Origin: Candidatus Micrarchaeota archaeon CG1_02_55_22
Lineage (GTDB): Archaea > Micrarchaeota > Micrarchaeia > Norongarragalinales > UBA97
Assembly (NCBI GenBank): GCA_001871595.1
Contig: MNVH01000069.1
Location: 1-44,542, forward strand
DNA: 44,542 nt
Reading direction: 5' to 3'
Of this stretch, positions 11,501-17,525 are shown piece by piece (positions within the stretch are counted from its first letter, which is position 1; every line of letters starts with the position of its first letter). The translations under genes and the position numbers were made by a program. Below the pieces are notes generated by a model. The model searched no databases. It saw only the letters and a program-made list of their open reading frames with translations, and was not told the DNA's origin.

Positions 11501-13158
11501 AAGGCTACGTATTCGGAACGGTTAATGACTGCACTGTAACCGAGTATACGCTAGATAAGCTGGTATTTTCGTGCCCGACGCATGCCGCAACCGACCCTGC
11601 GACGGCGGACGGGGCCCTGCCGGCTAGACCAGCAACAGCCGCAGAAACTACTCAACCCGCGCCTATTGTAAACCCGTTCGAAGGCTTGAAAATAGATGGC
11701 CAGCAAGTTCCCGCGGATGGTAAGTTAACGCTCGAAGCAGGCAAGCTGTACCCGCTTGCTAAGCCCGCGATCTGCACGGACTTGAGCGTGTCTGGAATGG
11801 CGCCGTTCGAGGACCAAATTTACTTCATGCCCGATAACACGCGGGATAACGTGCTCTTGCTCGGCAAAACAACTCCGGAAAAAATAGCTGAAATTAAAGC
11901 AATACAAAAATACGACGTCCGGAGCGTCAAACTGGTCTGCAATTATGATACTGACCCGCAGTATTTCTTGCCTATCGAATTGGAACTAACTAGACCGACT
12001 TCGGCAGTCTATACTGCGGCCGCACCAAAAATAGTGAACGACGCGGTCGTGCTTTCTTCGAAATTGAAACCCGATTACAGCGTTGCCAACTGGTACTTGA
12101 CGTACCTATTGCCAGCACAAAACGGCGAACTTGATTTATCCTCGACCAATTCGCGGGATAGTTTAAGTGTTGCGCCGGGCCAGACGCGCGTGTGGGTTGA
12201 CATGTACGGCAACGAAATAACTAGGGTTACTAACACTCAGCAAGTAGCCCCGCCACAGGTATCAACTGCCGCCGGAGTGTGCGGCCCGATTACCGGCACG
12301 GATTACTCGGCCACGCCGGTTGATTTAACGCTCAAAAAGGCGGCGGTAATAGAGTACATTAACCGGTACTTGCTTCAACTCGAGGGCAACATAAACCTAG
12401 TGATGAACAATGGCGAGATTGATGACCGAAAGGCGTTTACGTACGGTACGAGCTATTGCGGCGGGCAACTCGGCGTGGGCTTCATCGCCGGCTTCAATAG
12501 AGATAGTTTGGACTGGAGCCTTAGTTATGGAACTATTAATGCCAATGGTGGCTTCACTTCGGGACAAGACCTTGTTTACACGGTAGTGCCCAACGAGAAG
12601 GTCAGTACCATAACTTACAGCTCAACTCGCACTAGTGACCAAGACCGTGCTGAATTCAAGGCGTATTCGGCTAAATACGCAGGCACGGGCGCCGGCAAGG
12701 TTGACACGAGCAATAACCTTGTATCTATGATACTAAAGAATAAACTCGCAATGTATCTGCCCGATGATGCCAAATTAGCAGGGTACGTGCTTAACGAAGC
12801 CGGAGTTGTTAGTAGGCAGTCTAGTACTGAGATATCCGCTAATAATCATCCTAACGGATACGGCTTGTATTATGATGGCCTTAGGGTTGCACAGGGATAT
12901 ATGCAAATCTGCCTTAACGGAGAAGCGTTCCCAGTAGCAAGCGCACAATCAATGGTGTTCGACCTGCAATCGTACCCAAGCTGCTCGAAGGACAACCAGG
13001 ACTGGTACCGCGTCGCGCTCACGCCAACAGTCACTACATCAACTGGTAAACCAATAATTAGCGACGTTACGCGCACCATCTACCACTGCCGTGCGACTCC
13101 GGCGGTGGGCGCGAAACAGTGTACGCTCGTCGCCACCAACGTCCTGACAGGAGAATGA
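2575..13158 (+). CDS. Giant membrane-anchored modular surface protein (3,527 aa)
   Basis: One uninterrupted frame. TTG at 2575 is chosen because an upstream ATG (2568) is out of frame and stops after a few codons, and a G-rich site precedes the TTG. Residues 1-55 are charged and probably cytoplasmic. Residues 56-78 form one hydrophobic helix, giving a signal anchor with about 3,440 residues outside. Next come about six carboxypeptidase-regulatory-like beta modules (~88-640) sharing a V-x-D/N-x-x-G-x-P-V-x-G-A pattern. A middle section (~1080-2280) holds repeated Ig/PKD-like modules with a paired CG-x-G...C-x-Y cysteine signature, interrupted by four Cys-rich repeats (~1406-1662). The last third (~2287-3527) is less repetitive, with hydrophobic stretches near 2290 and 2680, and has no C-terminal anchor. 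Probable adhesin, S-layer or host-contact protein; this is inferred from architecture only. Confidence 0.85.
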   Translation: MAEAVKQPEGNILSDFYHGLEDHYYGACDWLEERGLKIYEYWVEPLEKSGVPSFPVSALLLLLILAGLVLGIAFLAGGINFVPDQATSLAVSVYNDAGEPIAGASLQLLVNGETFTGVTDSSGRSTFNNIPSNQNAALQVSKDGFQTTAQSVRTGQELSKSVNLQADTRPETKVRVILQDDSSGEPVAGATLRYIDSNKGVVRAVSGADGSALLSFRDSSVLVSITQGDYRDKQQTIASNSNGVVIRLTRIGGNGQVSPTPPPCAGSQCGQPDKGSVIVSVFDESGAPVAASVDLYRRGSSTSLGSRNTFEGVASYRSIIEGGTSVSARAVPVDEAYEEGTSDYVTVVENGEVDLQITVNRKDSPDTPLNSLEVEVRNQADESAISGATVNLYSASGDKRLVTSKVTGSDGKALFNVVQDAGFIAVAYKDGFVSSNREDLAANDLYGRIYLREIIIGNKASVRARVYDLDGVTPVAGAEAVVTYSDGVPFGPSSQLTDELGEAVREDLPVAQDLRVKAFYGALTGESSTFRLSAETEKLVTLTLEKPTASVTIRVINSTDNTAVVGALASVTSSVDTETPVKVSACVTGTTGVCTMNNVTALETVQLNISIRGFLPKTMALNLQPNEEGVTHTFRTEDFIDERLADQRRLSVRLYQADCATEITANQKVEKGRVYCVALDYNIPPADVGHPSGIFLRVDGSGVVGESNYWINNFDKHSDLALDVDQLTIRRGSSFATSDYSCNDDDANTIDESSLKWINYEYLQKQGNSVTRAYVFISPSATENEKFDLNYFSYALDADEKWYRSPLDSGLGTAQSAGSRDWCTAAVKTITRTITEGSAAYSDDAAVSLSMAKLNADGRGTFSRTGRVNTGENVTIRVFGRLFSQRNSVSVTLRLTDRNNVARNYAELKDFVLLDPKTLAPIDGTQARLSGSEDEAVIDPLGIARIAANNYEFVLQANATTLSPIASSRVHAVVNDYDSATALIATNGSLIIDGTGLIIIQTSETQLSTNNEYDLTAIVQLYDASTASTRGAVANTVVELVAGTGVLGQGANPSINGDGSSGRGENGQYVFYGVRPLRTGQLQFRAGGDLDQRFLEASSGIIRVYHNDFLSVSQSSLSLSCADATLTITNNLVEDNADVSLESDSECVGADVNSFTLTAGASRQITLSPAINGACTLTVSSTHGISVSSTQVPVSVSCQDLAPVCNSFTVASSGGDLNGLPVIAAGDTAQLEFSFTNVGDSASVNCGNGLDNQVVALSEGSGTASCDYSTITTSSTRTLTVAAAGEFCPTASVFVVAGTQPSCVSALTVVTPYPNSRSAAVTATFENLPREINTASFECDSTDPFLELQDEPLQFSRDGTIAQATHICDYTDRPGTSFTARAHLIGVGTTCDNIAVTLATGSGDSCQFGNDEVAFDSCTNGLPFKCGGDSDNPSLSADATCCPAGTVLEMSPSPYCRDTAPEPGTCDGTQVGQCHVETNAAGGQAPTPLTCTANGLSSSQACCNAVAGFAYQSQIIDGARYDLCVPVDPSTTEDCTVSAAVNGQSFNVNVPYGECWANHQGLSCSGDPTAPEITPSDSCCPAGQAYDSDSQRCVTPPPEGTTPTPLPDGNCDEFTHNDECQSTPAGQVQKPLQCSNGDWVTAPACCPEGYAYGTDTGGIEACIPIPASLTEPTCTFSAALTSTSATAQSFTLTATFNHLNAFIGSNYEAEFNCDQDNEQPFTPTGRVTSTQPGTITRTCSPNRAYFDYYTRPLARLVIDSDNIDERRTIDCNLRAGDGATGLVTGEGQLLVEGVAANAHLDFATSVLYNGNQVLGSNADGALLGPLDGVGYKVQLTNAASFSGLTTDDFTLYLDCEGDGTDEALTGMTPLATQAFTWQARCSYSSLQSSTFPIVHQAAALYRVERNGVLQPPDRRGGIGSAFTALNEFAEPVAESLRVDSVLGEPTVASQTRSVRVKATFTGIPRLGNAQEEALMDCGDGVETNHILLASGARANAVKGCNYNSDSVATARYPYGKLVANRATNAEARVQLELPFTPAEEAFICEFTADGLPSFVVEGTDSADGVIVVGATGKDSFRPNAVVHGANTVPSQVTFDCGNGKTVSATLAPMSSIGLEKRVEASASTTCKYSFADLSGESAREIEVRVLADGQDCGNAPVLVQTADRPSLSYSVSPSPADDEERFDSARIRILVSSGFPDNWATLSPQVEVDCGGTADLQRVALQNNGGTYSASTICSYSPVNADRKRTVTVQPFDSLYGRYQSADTSFTQLRTPGATGEEGTTDEFKACTSILPLLLMTGMGDDLFPTTKSLGQTLGVRAKQLAVADYQIRNGRAYVLQADVNTGTPLIKSSLNSVELGVDPVYTDSAFITIANAIPTGLVAGDTVSFDVRPDSDCIAAVTSGGLEQMPHVTLTAKGTGEFTPEDYGTYSTNGCRGAKACVIEFKYAPSCVNTKISSNGDISAASVKTPIVHVNVRAQLVGVNAAALTINAKPITTTLPGAAFFSPQPLSQHLQYAGKTAVPLLVANNFPKVQGEDGKTVTINGEAIAAGESKLTDLTTLSWTAKIDSSQATLSVTQKNIAPPDALSQLSKYAPIGVVAGIDDSNPDCSSEFCSESQLAAYSREVRQKLAQFLERTKQQRNPATHALITREEYAKDILRDLSQMSSDQNNVQALQSGSQTGFNPMLLLAMGGSGLGDESCSAALQCMMYFKMLGQSGDSTMNSLLPLVLCSQKSVQKGIAEGDSSIMTNILLLQMLTPMVKNEIEVYDSAGDAKDTVRAAWQATPANGAGEPFTQANGPSVSISSELVGTVPVRGPQGLGTYDDGYKQLEDGKGFPYADCSGTCKVAYDGGKPNLATIGKYGLEIESLPPEKDQLAKERQALSESLGKVEGVGVPLTVKLSLGVPDANAPSTITISVDANNEISVEIKHPDNNEALPKDEIGRKDSGETKEITLAEWAGKILRVLALPEYGKAQLEAEGYVFGTVNDCTVTEYTLDKLVFSCPTHAATDPATADGALPARPATAAETTQPAPIVNPFEGLKIDGQQVPADGKLTLEAGKLYPLAKPAICTDLSVSGMAPFEDQIYFMPDNTRDNVLLLGKTTPEKIAEIKAIQKYDVRSVKLVCNYDTDPQYFLPIELELTRPTSAVYTAAAPKIVNDAVVLSSKLKPDYSVANWYLTYLLPAQNGELDLSSTNSRDSLSVAPGQTRVWVDMYGNEITRVTNTQQVAPPQVSTAAGVCGPITGTDYSATPVDLTLKKAAVIEYINRYLLQLEGNINLVMNNGEIDDRKAFTYGTSYCGGQLGVGFIAGFNRDSLDWSLSYGTINANGGFTSGQDLVYTVVPNEKVSTITYSSTRTSDQDRAEFKAYSAKYAGTGAGKVDTSNNLVSMILKNKLAMYLPDDAKLAGYVLNEAGVVSRQSSTEISANNHPNGYGLYYDGLRVAQGYMQICLNGEAFPVASAQSMVFDLQSYPSCSKDNQDWYRVALTPTVTTSTGKPIISDVTRTIYHCRATPAVGAKQCTLVATNVLTGE
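2836..4490 (+). repeat. Six carboxypeptidase-regulatory-like beta modules in the giant protein
   Basis: The translation shows about six divergent modules of ~80-110 residues. Each opens with a strand such as LAVSVYNDAGEPIAGASL, VRVILQDDSSGEPVAGATL, VIVSVFDESGAPVAASV, LEVEVRNQADESAISGATV or VRARVYDLDGVTPVAGAEA, followed by a 'TD/GSDGKA' turn. This is the pattern of CarboxypepD_reg/Big-type Ig-like folds common in secreted archaeal and bacterial proteins. Boundaries are approximate. Confidence 0.65.
6790..7560 (+). repeat. Four tandem Cys-rich (CCPxG) modules in the giant protein
   Basis: Four consecutive modules of ~50-60 residues begin at about 6790, 6970, 7177 and 7405. Each has an opening Cys, one or two middle Cys, a CC pair (CCPAG, CCNAV, CCPAG, CCPEG) and a closing Cys 13-21 residues later. 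Aromatic residues after the CC pair are also shared. The pattern suggests small disulfide-bonded domains, six Cys each, outside the cell. They differ at DNA level, so they are old repeats. Confidence 0.7.
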
Positions 13159-13270
13159 ACGCACGCCCTGTCGGAGCGTTGGCGTGTAGTCGGAACCGGC
13201 GCCGCAATGGTTTTTAAGGGCGTTATGGATAGACGGTTCAACGACAGTTTCTGGGGTGCGGGGGTCACTG

Positions 13271-13290
13271 GCCAAGCAACTGGGCTACTA
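13271..13290 (+). repeat. Duplicated 3' end of vapC (copy 1)
   Basis: These 20 bases are identical to 14651-14670, the last codons of the PIN toxin (AKQLGY plus stop). Here they have no upstream toxin frame. They are a remnant left by duplication followed by deletion, or by recombination between two vapC copies. Confidence 0.7.
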
Positions 13291-13323
13291 AAAAGACGCC
13301 CGGTAAGTCGCGAGACCGCTCTG

Positions 13324-13353
13324 CCGCCGCAATGGTTTAAGGGTTCTGGGGCT
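13324..13353 (+). repeat. Promoter-like direct repeat, copy 1 of pair with 14695-14726
   Basis: CCGCCGCAATGGTTT followed by AAGGGTTCTGGGGCT. The same string, with two extra T, occurs at 14695-14726, and a shorter version at 13201-13220. The T/A-rich centre is TATA-like. The two long copies flank the two toxin-antitoxin modules, spaced about 1.37 kb apart. Confidence 0.6.
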
Positions 13354-13417
13354 AAAAGCACGCAGTGCGCAACCAATATATAGCGGAGTGCTCATTGAGT
13401 ACTCATTGGTGGTAGCA

Positions 13418-13654
13418 GTGAATGTTAATTTGGGCGCGCCTTACGAGGCGATTGTGAAGAGGCTTGTCGAACGGGGTTATGCAGGCAACCAGACCGAGCT
13501 CATCCGGCACGCGCTCGTCGCGTTCGAGCGGCAGGTTGATGACGAAGAAGTGCGGCTCGTGCAGAAGGGCGTGATGCAGGAACGCGAGCTCATCAAGTCT
13601 GGAGAAATGAAGACCATTCCTGCAGCGCGGGTGTTCAAGGAAGCGGGTTTGTAG
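13418..13654 (+). CDS. RHH-type antitoxin (ParD/RelB-like)
   Basis: A 78-residue protein with an N-terminal beta strand (NVNLGAPYEAIVKRLVERG) followed by two helices, as in ribbon-helix-helix antitoxins that bind their own operator as dimers. The C-terminal half (DDEEVRLVQKG...) is charged and would wrap the toxin. GTG at 13418 is chosen over GTG 13388: a TATA box at 13376-13382 predicts a start site near 13405, and GGTGG sits six bases before 13418. The stop codon abuts the toxin ATG, so the pair is co-transcribed and translationally coupled. Family level is fairly sure; which RHH subfamily is not. Confidence 0.7.
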   Translation: MNVNLGAPYEAIVKRLVERGYAGNQTELIRHALVAFERQVDDEEVRLVQKGVMQERELIKSGEMKTIPAARVFKEAGL

Positions 13655-13915
13655 ATGGAACTGGAATTCACGGACGCGGGCCGGTACGAATTCCTAGCTT
13701 TGGACAAGCAACTCAAAACTTTCTTCAAAAAGCACGCTGAAAAGTTATTGGCCATGCCGCCACGCCGGCATTTGCGCGGGCGCAACCCGTTCTTCGTCGA
13801 GAACGTGACTTTACAAGCCCGGCTGGTTTATTTTGTTGAAGGAGACAAGCTGACGGTACACCACTGTTTTGCGGCGCACAAGGATTACGAGGCGTGGTAC
13901 ACGTCGTTCAAGTGA
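13655..13915 (+). CDS. RelE/ParE-superfamily toxin
   Basis: An 86-residue basic protein of typical RelE length, starting at the ATG directly after the antitoxin stop. It shows the fold pattern of the family: two N-terminal helices rich in Lys (LDKQLKTFFKKHAEKLL), then strands with alternating hydrophobics (ARLVYFVEGDKLTVHHCFAAHKDYEAWY). Known members cut mRNA at the ribosome (RelE) or poison gyrase (ParE). The sequence alone does not decide which; the HHCFAAHKDYE tail resembles the RelE-like archaeal type. Confidence 0.7.
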   Translation: MELEFTDAGRYEFLALDKQLKTFFKKHAEKLLAMPPRRHLRGRNPFFVENVTLQARLVYFVEGDKLTVHHCFAAHKDYEAWYTSFK

Positions 13916-14034
13916 GACCTGCCGCCGAACCGTTTTCAATCGTTTGCGGGAGTGATCGGCCGGTTTGCGCGGCGAGCGGGGCAACCAAAACGCTTAATAA
14001 CGTGTACACACGCATAGTTATATGTGGATGCACT

Positions 14035-14277
14035 ATGAAGAATTTGACTTTGGCGATTCCGGACGACCTCAAGGCGAGGATGGATGCACGGCCGGAAATC
14101 AACTGGTCTGCGGCAGTAAGGGTAGTCCTACAAAAGACCATCGACGATTTCGACAGGCTCGAAGCGGTTCTTTCTAAGAGCAGGTTTACGCAGGCCGACG
14201 CCGACGGGCTGGCGGCAACGATGGACGCGGGAATGGCCGCCCACGCGAGGAAACTCTTAAATGCTCCTCGTGGTTGA
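14035..14277 (+). CDS. vapB: VapB-like antitoxin
   Basis: An 80-residue protein starting at ATG 14035. MKNLTLAIPDDLKARMDARP matches the RHH-type DNA-binding start of archaeal VapB proteins, and INWSAAVRVVLQKTID is the second-helix region. The C-terminus is helical and charged for toxin binding. A TATA-like CTTAATAA at 13992-13999 would give a very short leader. The gene overlaps the following PIN toxin gene by 17 bp, a classic vapBC arrangement. Confidence 0.75.
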   Translation: MKNLTLAIPDDLKARMDARPEINWSAAVRVVLQKTIDDFDRLEAVLSKSRFTQADADGLAATMDAGMAAHARKLLNAPRG

Positions 14278-14671
14278 CGCCAACGTGCTGCTTTCCGCGC
14301 TGATACGCCCGGAGGGCTTGACGCGCAAACTATTCGCAGACTTGCGGCTACAGCTCAAGGCGCCGGCGCACCTGCTTGCGGAATTCACGCTGCATGCGGC
14401 GGAGGCCCGCGAAAAGAGCGGCTTGACGACGGCGGAATTCACTGCGGCAGCGCAAACGATCTGGAGCCGCATCGAGACTGTTCCCGACGAGGACGCTGCG
14501 CCGTTCCTCAAGCCGGCTTCGACGCTCATCAAGGACGGGAAGGACTGGCTGTACTTGGCAAGCGCACTGGCCTGCAACGCGGACGTGTGGAGCAACGACC
14601 GCCACTTCAAGGCTCAGGGCCGCGTGCGCACGTGGACGACCCAAGAGCTAGCCAAGCAACTGGGCTACTAG
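14261..14671 (+). CDS. vapC: VapC-type PIN-domain toxin
   Basis: A 136-residue PIN-domain ribonuclease. The first acidic residue sits in LLVVDANVLLSALI at the N-terminus. A middle acidic pair is likely around residues 40-50, and the last conserved block is DWLYLASALACNADVWSNDRHF near the C-terminus, where Asp residues bind the metal. VapC toxins cut tRNA or rRNA. It overlaps its antitoxin gene by 17 bp. Its final 20 coding bases are duplicated 1.38 kb upstream at 13271-13290. Confidence 0.8.
   Translation: MLLVVDANVLLSALIRPEGLTRKLFADLRLQLKAPAHLLAEFTLHAAEAREKSGLTTAEFTAAAQTIWSRIETVPDEDAAPFLKPASTLIKDGKDWLYLASALACNADVWSNDRHFKAQGRVRTWTTQELAKQLGY
14651..14670 (+). repeat. vapC 3' end (copy 2, intact gene)
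   Basis: Identical to 13271-13290; see that entry. The intact copy is part of the PIN toxin gene. Confidence 0.7.
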
Positions 14672-14694
14672 CGATACAAGTCTTTCAAGTGAAA

Positions 14695-14726
14695 CCGCCG
14701 CAATGGTTTTTAAGGGTTCTGGGGCT
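14695..14726 (+). promoter_or_regulatory. Promoter-like repeat, copy 2, upstream of secF
   Basis: The same string as at 13324-13353, with a TTTTTAA TATA core at 14707-14713. A start site ~26 bp downstream falls near 14736, inside a tRNA-like stretch that precedes secF. It may now drive secF-secD with a leader of ~45 nt. Confidence 0.5.
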
Positions 14727-14731
14727 TATAG

Positions 14732-14762
14732 TAGTCCGTTAGTATAGTGGGAGAACTTTAGT
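14732..14762 (+). pseudogene. tRNA-like 5' fragment
   Basis: TCCGTTAGTATAGTGG, followed by GAGAAC, resembles the end of an acceptor stem plus the D arm of a tRNA (T8-A9, G18-G19-like GG). It sits exactly where transcription from the TATA box at 14707 should begin. No matching anticodon stem, T arm or 3' acceptor strand follows before secF, and the D stem pairs poorly. It is best read as a relic of a tRNA gene; a coincidental match cannot be excluded. Confidence 0.25.
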
Positions 14763-14778
14763 GTTTTAGCTGGTTTGC

Positions 14779-15900
14779 TTGAAGATACCCAACCCTTACG
14801 ATTCGATTGACTACCGTTGGCTCATGGCCGTACCGGTCTTGCTAGTTATTGTCAGCCTAGTCTTCTTCGCCCCGCACTTGGAGAAGGGAATCGACTTGAA
14901 GGGCGGTTTGCTGGTAACGTTGCAGACGAGCCAGCCAATCGACACCGTTGCTTTGAAAGGCGTTCTTACCAAGTACGGCAACGTCGAAGTCCGCCAGTAC
15001 TCTAGCCCGGCAGGAAACGGTGTTGAAGTCGAGCTCGAGAACAACGCGGCGCTTGAAGACGCGGGCGACGCGGTAGGGCGCTTGTCGGGGTTGCAGCGCG
15101 ACTTAGAGTCAACTACTCTAGCATTACAGCAAGCAGAGGAGGATGGTTTGCCGACGCTCGAGTTACAGCAGCGCATCGACTCGCAATCGCTAGCCATAAT
15201 CGCCGAGGCGAACACTGCGCTCACTGCAATAGGATCTAGCAAGCGCGTCAGCGAAGCGGGCGGGGCGAGCGACATTGTCGGTACCGAGTTCGCCGCCTCG
15301 AAAGCGAGATTGAGAGCGAACGTGATGGCAGACATCGCTTCGGTTGCGAGCTACGACGCGTACTCCTTCCGTGAAGTGGGTTCGAGCCTCTCCAAATTCT
15401 TTGTCTCGAAAACGCAGGAAATCATCTTGTACTCATTCATCCTCACCGCGATAGTCGTGCTCGTCGTCTTCCGCAGCCTCGTGCCGAGTTTGGCAGTCAT
15501 TTTCGGCGCAGTCGCCGACGTTTCGCTCACAGTGGGCGTGATGGCAATACTCGGAATACCGATTACGCTCGCCGCGATTGCCACGCTCTTGATGCTTATC
15601 GGCTTCTCTTTAGACACGGACGTCATGCTTACCATGCGCGTCTTTAGGCGCAGGGAAGGCCGCGCCCGTGACCGCGCTTTTGAGGCCATGAAGACGGGCT
15701 TCTTAATGAACGCGACGACGACGGGCGCGTTCGGAGTGCTATTCCTACTGGGCTTGTGGCTCCAGCTTGATGTCTATCGTACAATCGGTGCTATCGCGGT
15801 TATAGGCGGAGTAGTGGACTTTATTGCCACGTGGGGCTTTAACGCCGGACTTATCCTGTGGTTCATCGAGAAGCAAGAAAAACAAAAGACGCTGGCTTGA
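14779..15900 (+). CDS. secF: SecF, protein-export membrane protein
   Basis: A 373-residue RND-family partner of SecD that assists Sec-dependent export. TTG at 14779 gives a short cytoplasmic N-terminus (KIPNPYDSIDYRWL) before TM1 (~16-34). The external loop starts with EKGIDLKGGLLVTLQT, the typical SecF strand, and then has a long Gln/Glu/Leu-rich, probably coiled-coil stretch (~95-155). TM2-TM6 occupy ~212-365, with conserved GFSLDTDVMLTMRVFRR (cytosolic motif after TM4/5) and MNATTTGAFG. Its stop codon is two bases before the secD ATG, so the two are one operon in the order secF-secD. Confidence 0.92.
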   Translation: MKIPNPYDSIDYRWLMAVPVLLVIVSLVFFAPHLEKGIDLKGGLLVTLQTSQPIDTVALKGVLTKYGNVEVRQYSSPAGNGVEVELENNAALEDAGDAVGRLSGLQRDLESTTLALQQAEEDGLPTLELQQRIDSQSLAIIAEANTALTAIGSSKRVSEAGGASDIVGTEFAASKARLRANVMADIASVASYDAYSFREVGSSLSKFFVSKTQEIILYSFILTAIVVLVVFRSLVPSLAVIFGAVADVSLTVGVMAILGIPITLAAIATLLMLIGFSLDTDVMLTMRVFRRREGRARDRAFEAMKTGFLMNATTTGAFGVLFLLGLWLQLDVYRTIGAIAVIGGVVDFIATWGFNAGLILWFIEKQEKQKTLA

Positions 15901-15902
15901 AA

Positions 15903-17525
15903 ATGGATTATTCTTCGCTTGCAGGTAATTGGCGCATCCGCCTCGTCGCGCTAGTCCTCATTCTCGCGCTCGGCGTGCTCTTCCTGCGCGACGCGAACCC
16001 TTCGACGGTTGATTTGAACTTGGGAATCGAGTTCGTGGGCGGAGTCAGGATTCCGGTGACGCTCGAGCGCAGTGTTGACCAGGCAACCATGGACTTGATT
16101 ATCGAGACGATGAAGCAGAGAGTCAACAAGTTTGGTTTGTCGCAAGCGGTTGTCAGGCCGTTAGGGGATAACGAGATACTCGTAGAGATTCCGCAGGCCG
16201 ACGAACGCGCGATTGACTCTGTTCAGCGCCTCTTGCGGGAGCAGGGCAAGTTCGAGGCAATTATTGACGGTAAAGTCGCGCTTGACGGCAAGGACATCAT
16301 CGCTTCAACGGTTGGTGGACCGAGTGAGAGCGTGAGCGCGAACGGCGACGGTTCTTACGGCTGGCAAATCGGCTTCACTGCGACGGTTGAGGGAGGCAAG
16401 CGCTTCTCGAGCGCGGCACTGGGCAAACCGCGTTACCCTGTATACATGTTCTTGGACCGGCCGAGCAATGCACTCGTCATCATTCCAGAAGAGTTCATGA
16501 ACTCGTCAAGCACTCCTGCGTTGCTGTTGGGCACGCTCGAGGACGCGGCGGCAAAGGAAGGCGATTCGATAAGGGTTTTGACGCCTAAAGAGGTCTCTAA
16601 CGAGTCGATAGCCAATTATACTGAAGCAGTCGTCTCAACTAGCTTCACCAAGACAAAGGAATTCAACGTTCTTGTCAAGGCAGGCTTCCGCGAAGAGGCG
16701 AACGCGTCGCGCAAGCTCATCGTGAGAGACGACGCAGAGCTCATCCCAACGCTTCGGCAGGGTACGAACGGGTTGCTCGTTGACGCGTGGGTGGCAATAG
16801 GTTTGACCAGCAGCCCCGAACTACAGCCCTCGCTTGCTGAAGGCAGGACTGCCGGCGTGCCTAGCTATATTATCACGGGCAGCGGGCGCGGCGAGACGCC
16901 GGACGAACAGCACGACAGCGCGGTGACCGAGCTCAAGCTTACGAAGATTGCCTTGACGCAAGGACGCTTGCCGGTTAGCACCGTCATCGGCAGCACATAC
17001 ACGATTGCCCCGTCACTCGGTAGGCAGTTCTTGACTTACAGCGCTATAGGCGTGATTTTTGCCATCCTAGTCGTCGCATCGATGATTATCCTGCGTTACC
17101 GCAACGTATGGCTTGCCATACCGATAGTCATCATTAACGTCATCGAGATGCTTATCACGCTCGCCATAGTCGGCAACTTTACGCTCGACTTGGCTGCAAT
17201 GGCCGGTATCATCACGCTTATTGGTACGGGTGTGGATGACCAAATCATCATTACGGATGAGTTGCTCAAGAAGAAGCGCGGCGAGTCTGGCGAGGAAGAA
17301 GAATTGGGCGAGTCGAACATCAAGCAGCGCATCGGCAAGGCGTTCGAAATAATAATGACCAACGCGCTCGTCGCAATCGTCGCCATGCTGCCGCTCCTGT
17401 TGAGCGGCATAGTAGAGATAATGGGCTTTGCTCTGGCGTACGTCATCGGCGTGCTCGTCGGCGTCTTCATCACCCGGCCCGCGTACGGGTTGTTAGTCGG
17501 CGAAATCGTGAAGAAGCACGGCTAG
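15903..17525 (+). CDS. secD: SecD, protein-export membrane protein
   Basis: A 540-residue RND-family protein starting at ATG 15903, two bases after the secF stop; an upstream in-frame GTG at 15858 would overlap secF and lacks support. TM1 is at ~13-31. DLNLGIEFVGGVRIPV is the conserved D1 motif. The large external P1 domain follows (~35-360). TM2-TM6 occupy ~375-535, with AGIITLIGTGVDDQIIITDELLKKK as the TM4/5 signature and AFEIIMTNALVAIVAMLPLLLSG near the end. With SecF it uses the membrane ion gradient to aid late steps of translocation, which fits the load of exported giant proteins here. Confidence 0.93.
   Translation: MDYSSLAGNWRIRLVALVLILALGVLFLRDANPSTVDLNLGIEFVGGVRIPVTLERSVDQATMDLIIETMKQRVNKFGLSQAVVRPLGDNEILVEIPQADERAIDSVQRLLREQGKFEAIIDGKVALDGKDIIASTVGGPSESVSANGDGSYGWQIGFTATVEGGKRFSSAALGKPRYPVYMFLDRPSNALVIIPEEFMNSSSTPALLLGTLEDAAAKEGDSIRVLTPKEVSNESIANYTEAVVSTSFTKTKEFNVLVKAGFREEANASRKLIVRDDAELIPTLRQGTNGLLVDAWVAIGLTSSPELQPSLAEGRTAGVPSYIITGSGRGETPDEQHDSAVTELKLTKIALTQGRLPVSTVIGSTYTIAPSLGRQFLTYSAIGVIFAILVVASMIILRYRNVWLAIPIVIINVIEMLITLAIVGNFTLDLAAMAGIITLIGTGVDDQIIITDELLKKKRGESGEEEELGESNIKQRIGKAFEIIMTNALVAIVAMLPLLLSGIVEIMGFALAYVIGVLVGVFITRPAYGLLVGEIVKKHG

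Larger units (their letters stand above)
13159..13387. other. 229-bp intergenic scar with duplicated vapC end and promoter pieces
   Basis: No gene is evident. The segment carries a copy of the promoter-like string GCCGCAATGGTTTTTAAGGG at 13201-13220. At 13271-13290 is a 20-bp exact copy of the 3' end of the vapC gene at 14651-14670, including its stop codon. A second promoter-like copy lies at 13324-13353. A TATA box at 13376-13382 serves the downstream antitoxin gene. A CACGCC/GGCGTG inverted repeat follows the giant gene and may mark its 3' end. Together these read as a recombination or deletion scar from an earlier extra vapBC-like copy. Confidence 0.55.

Noticed and set aside
14732-14778. 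A complete, functional tRNA before secF
   Set aside because: Only an acceptor/D-arm-like part is visible; no anticodon stem, T arm or 3' acceptor strand can be formed.
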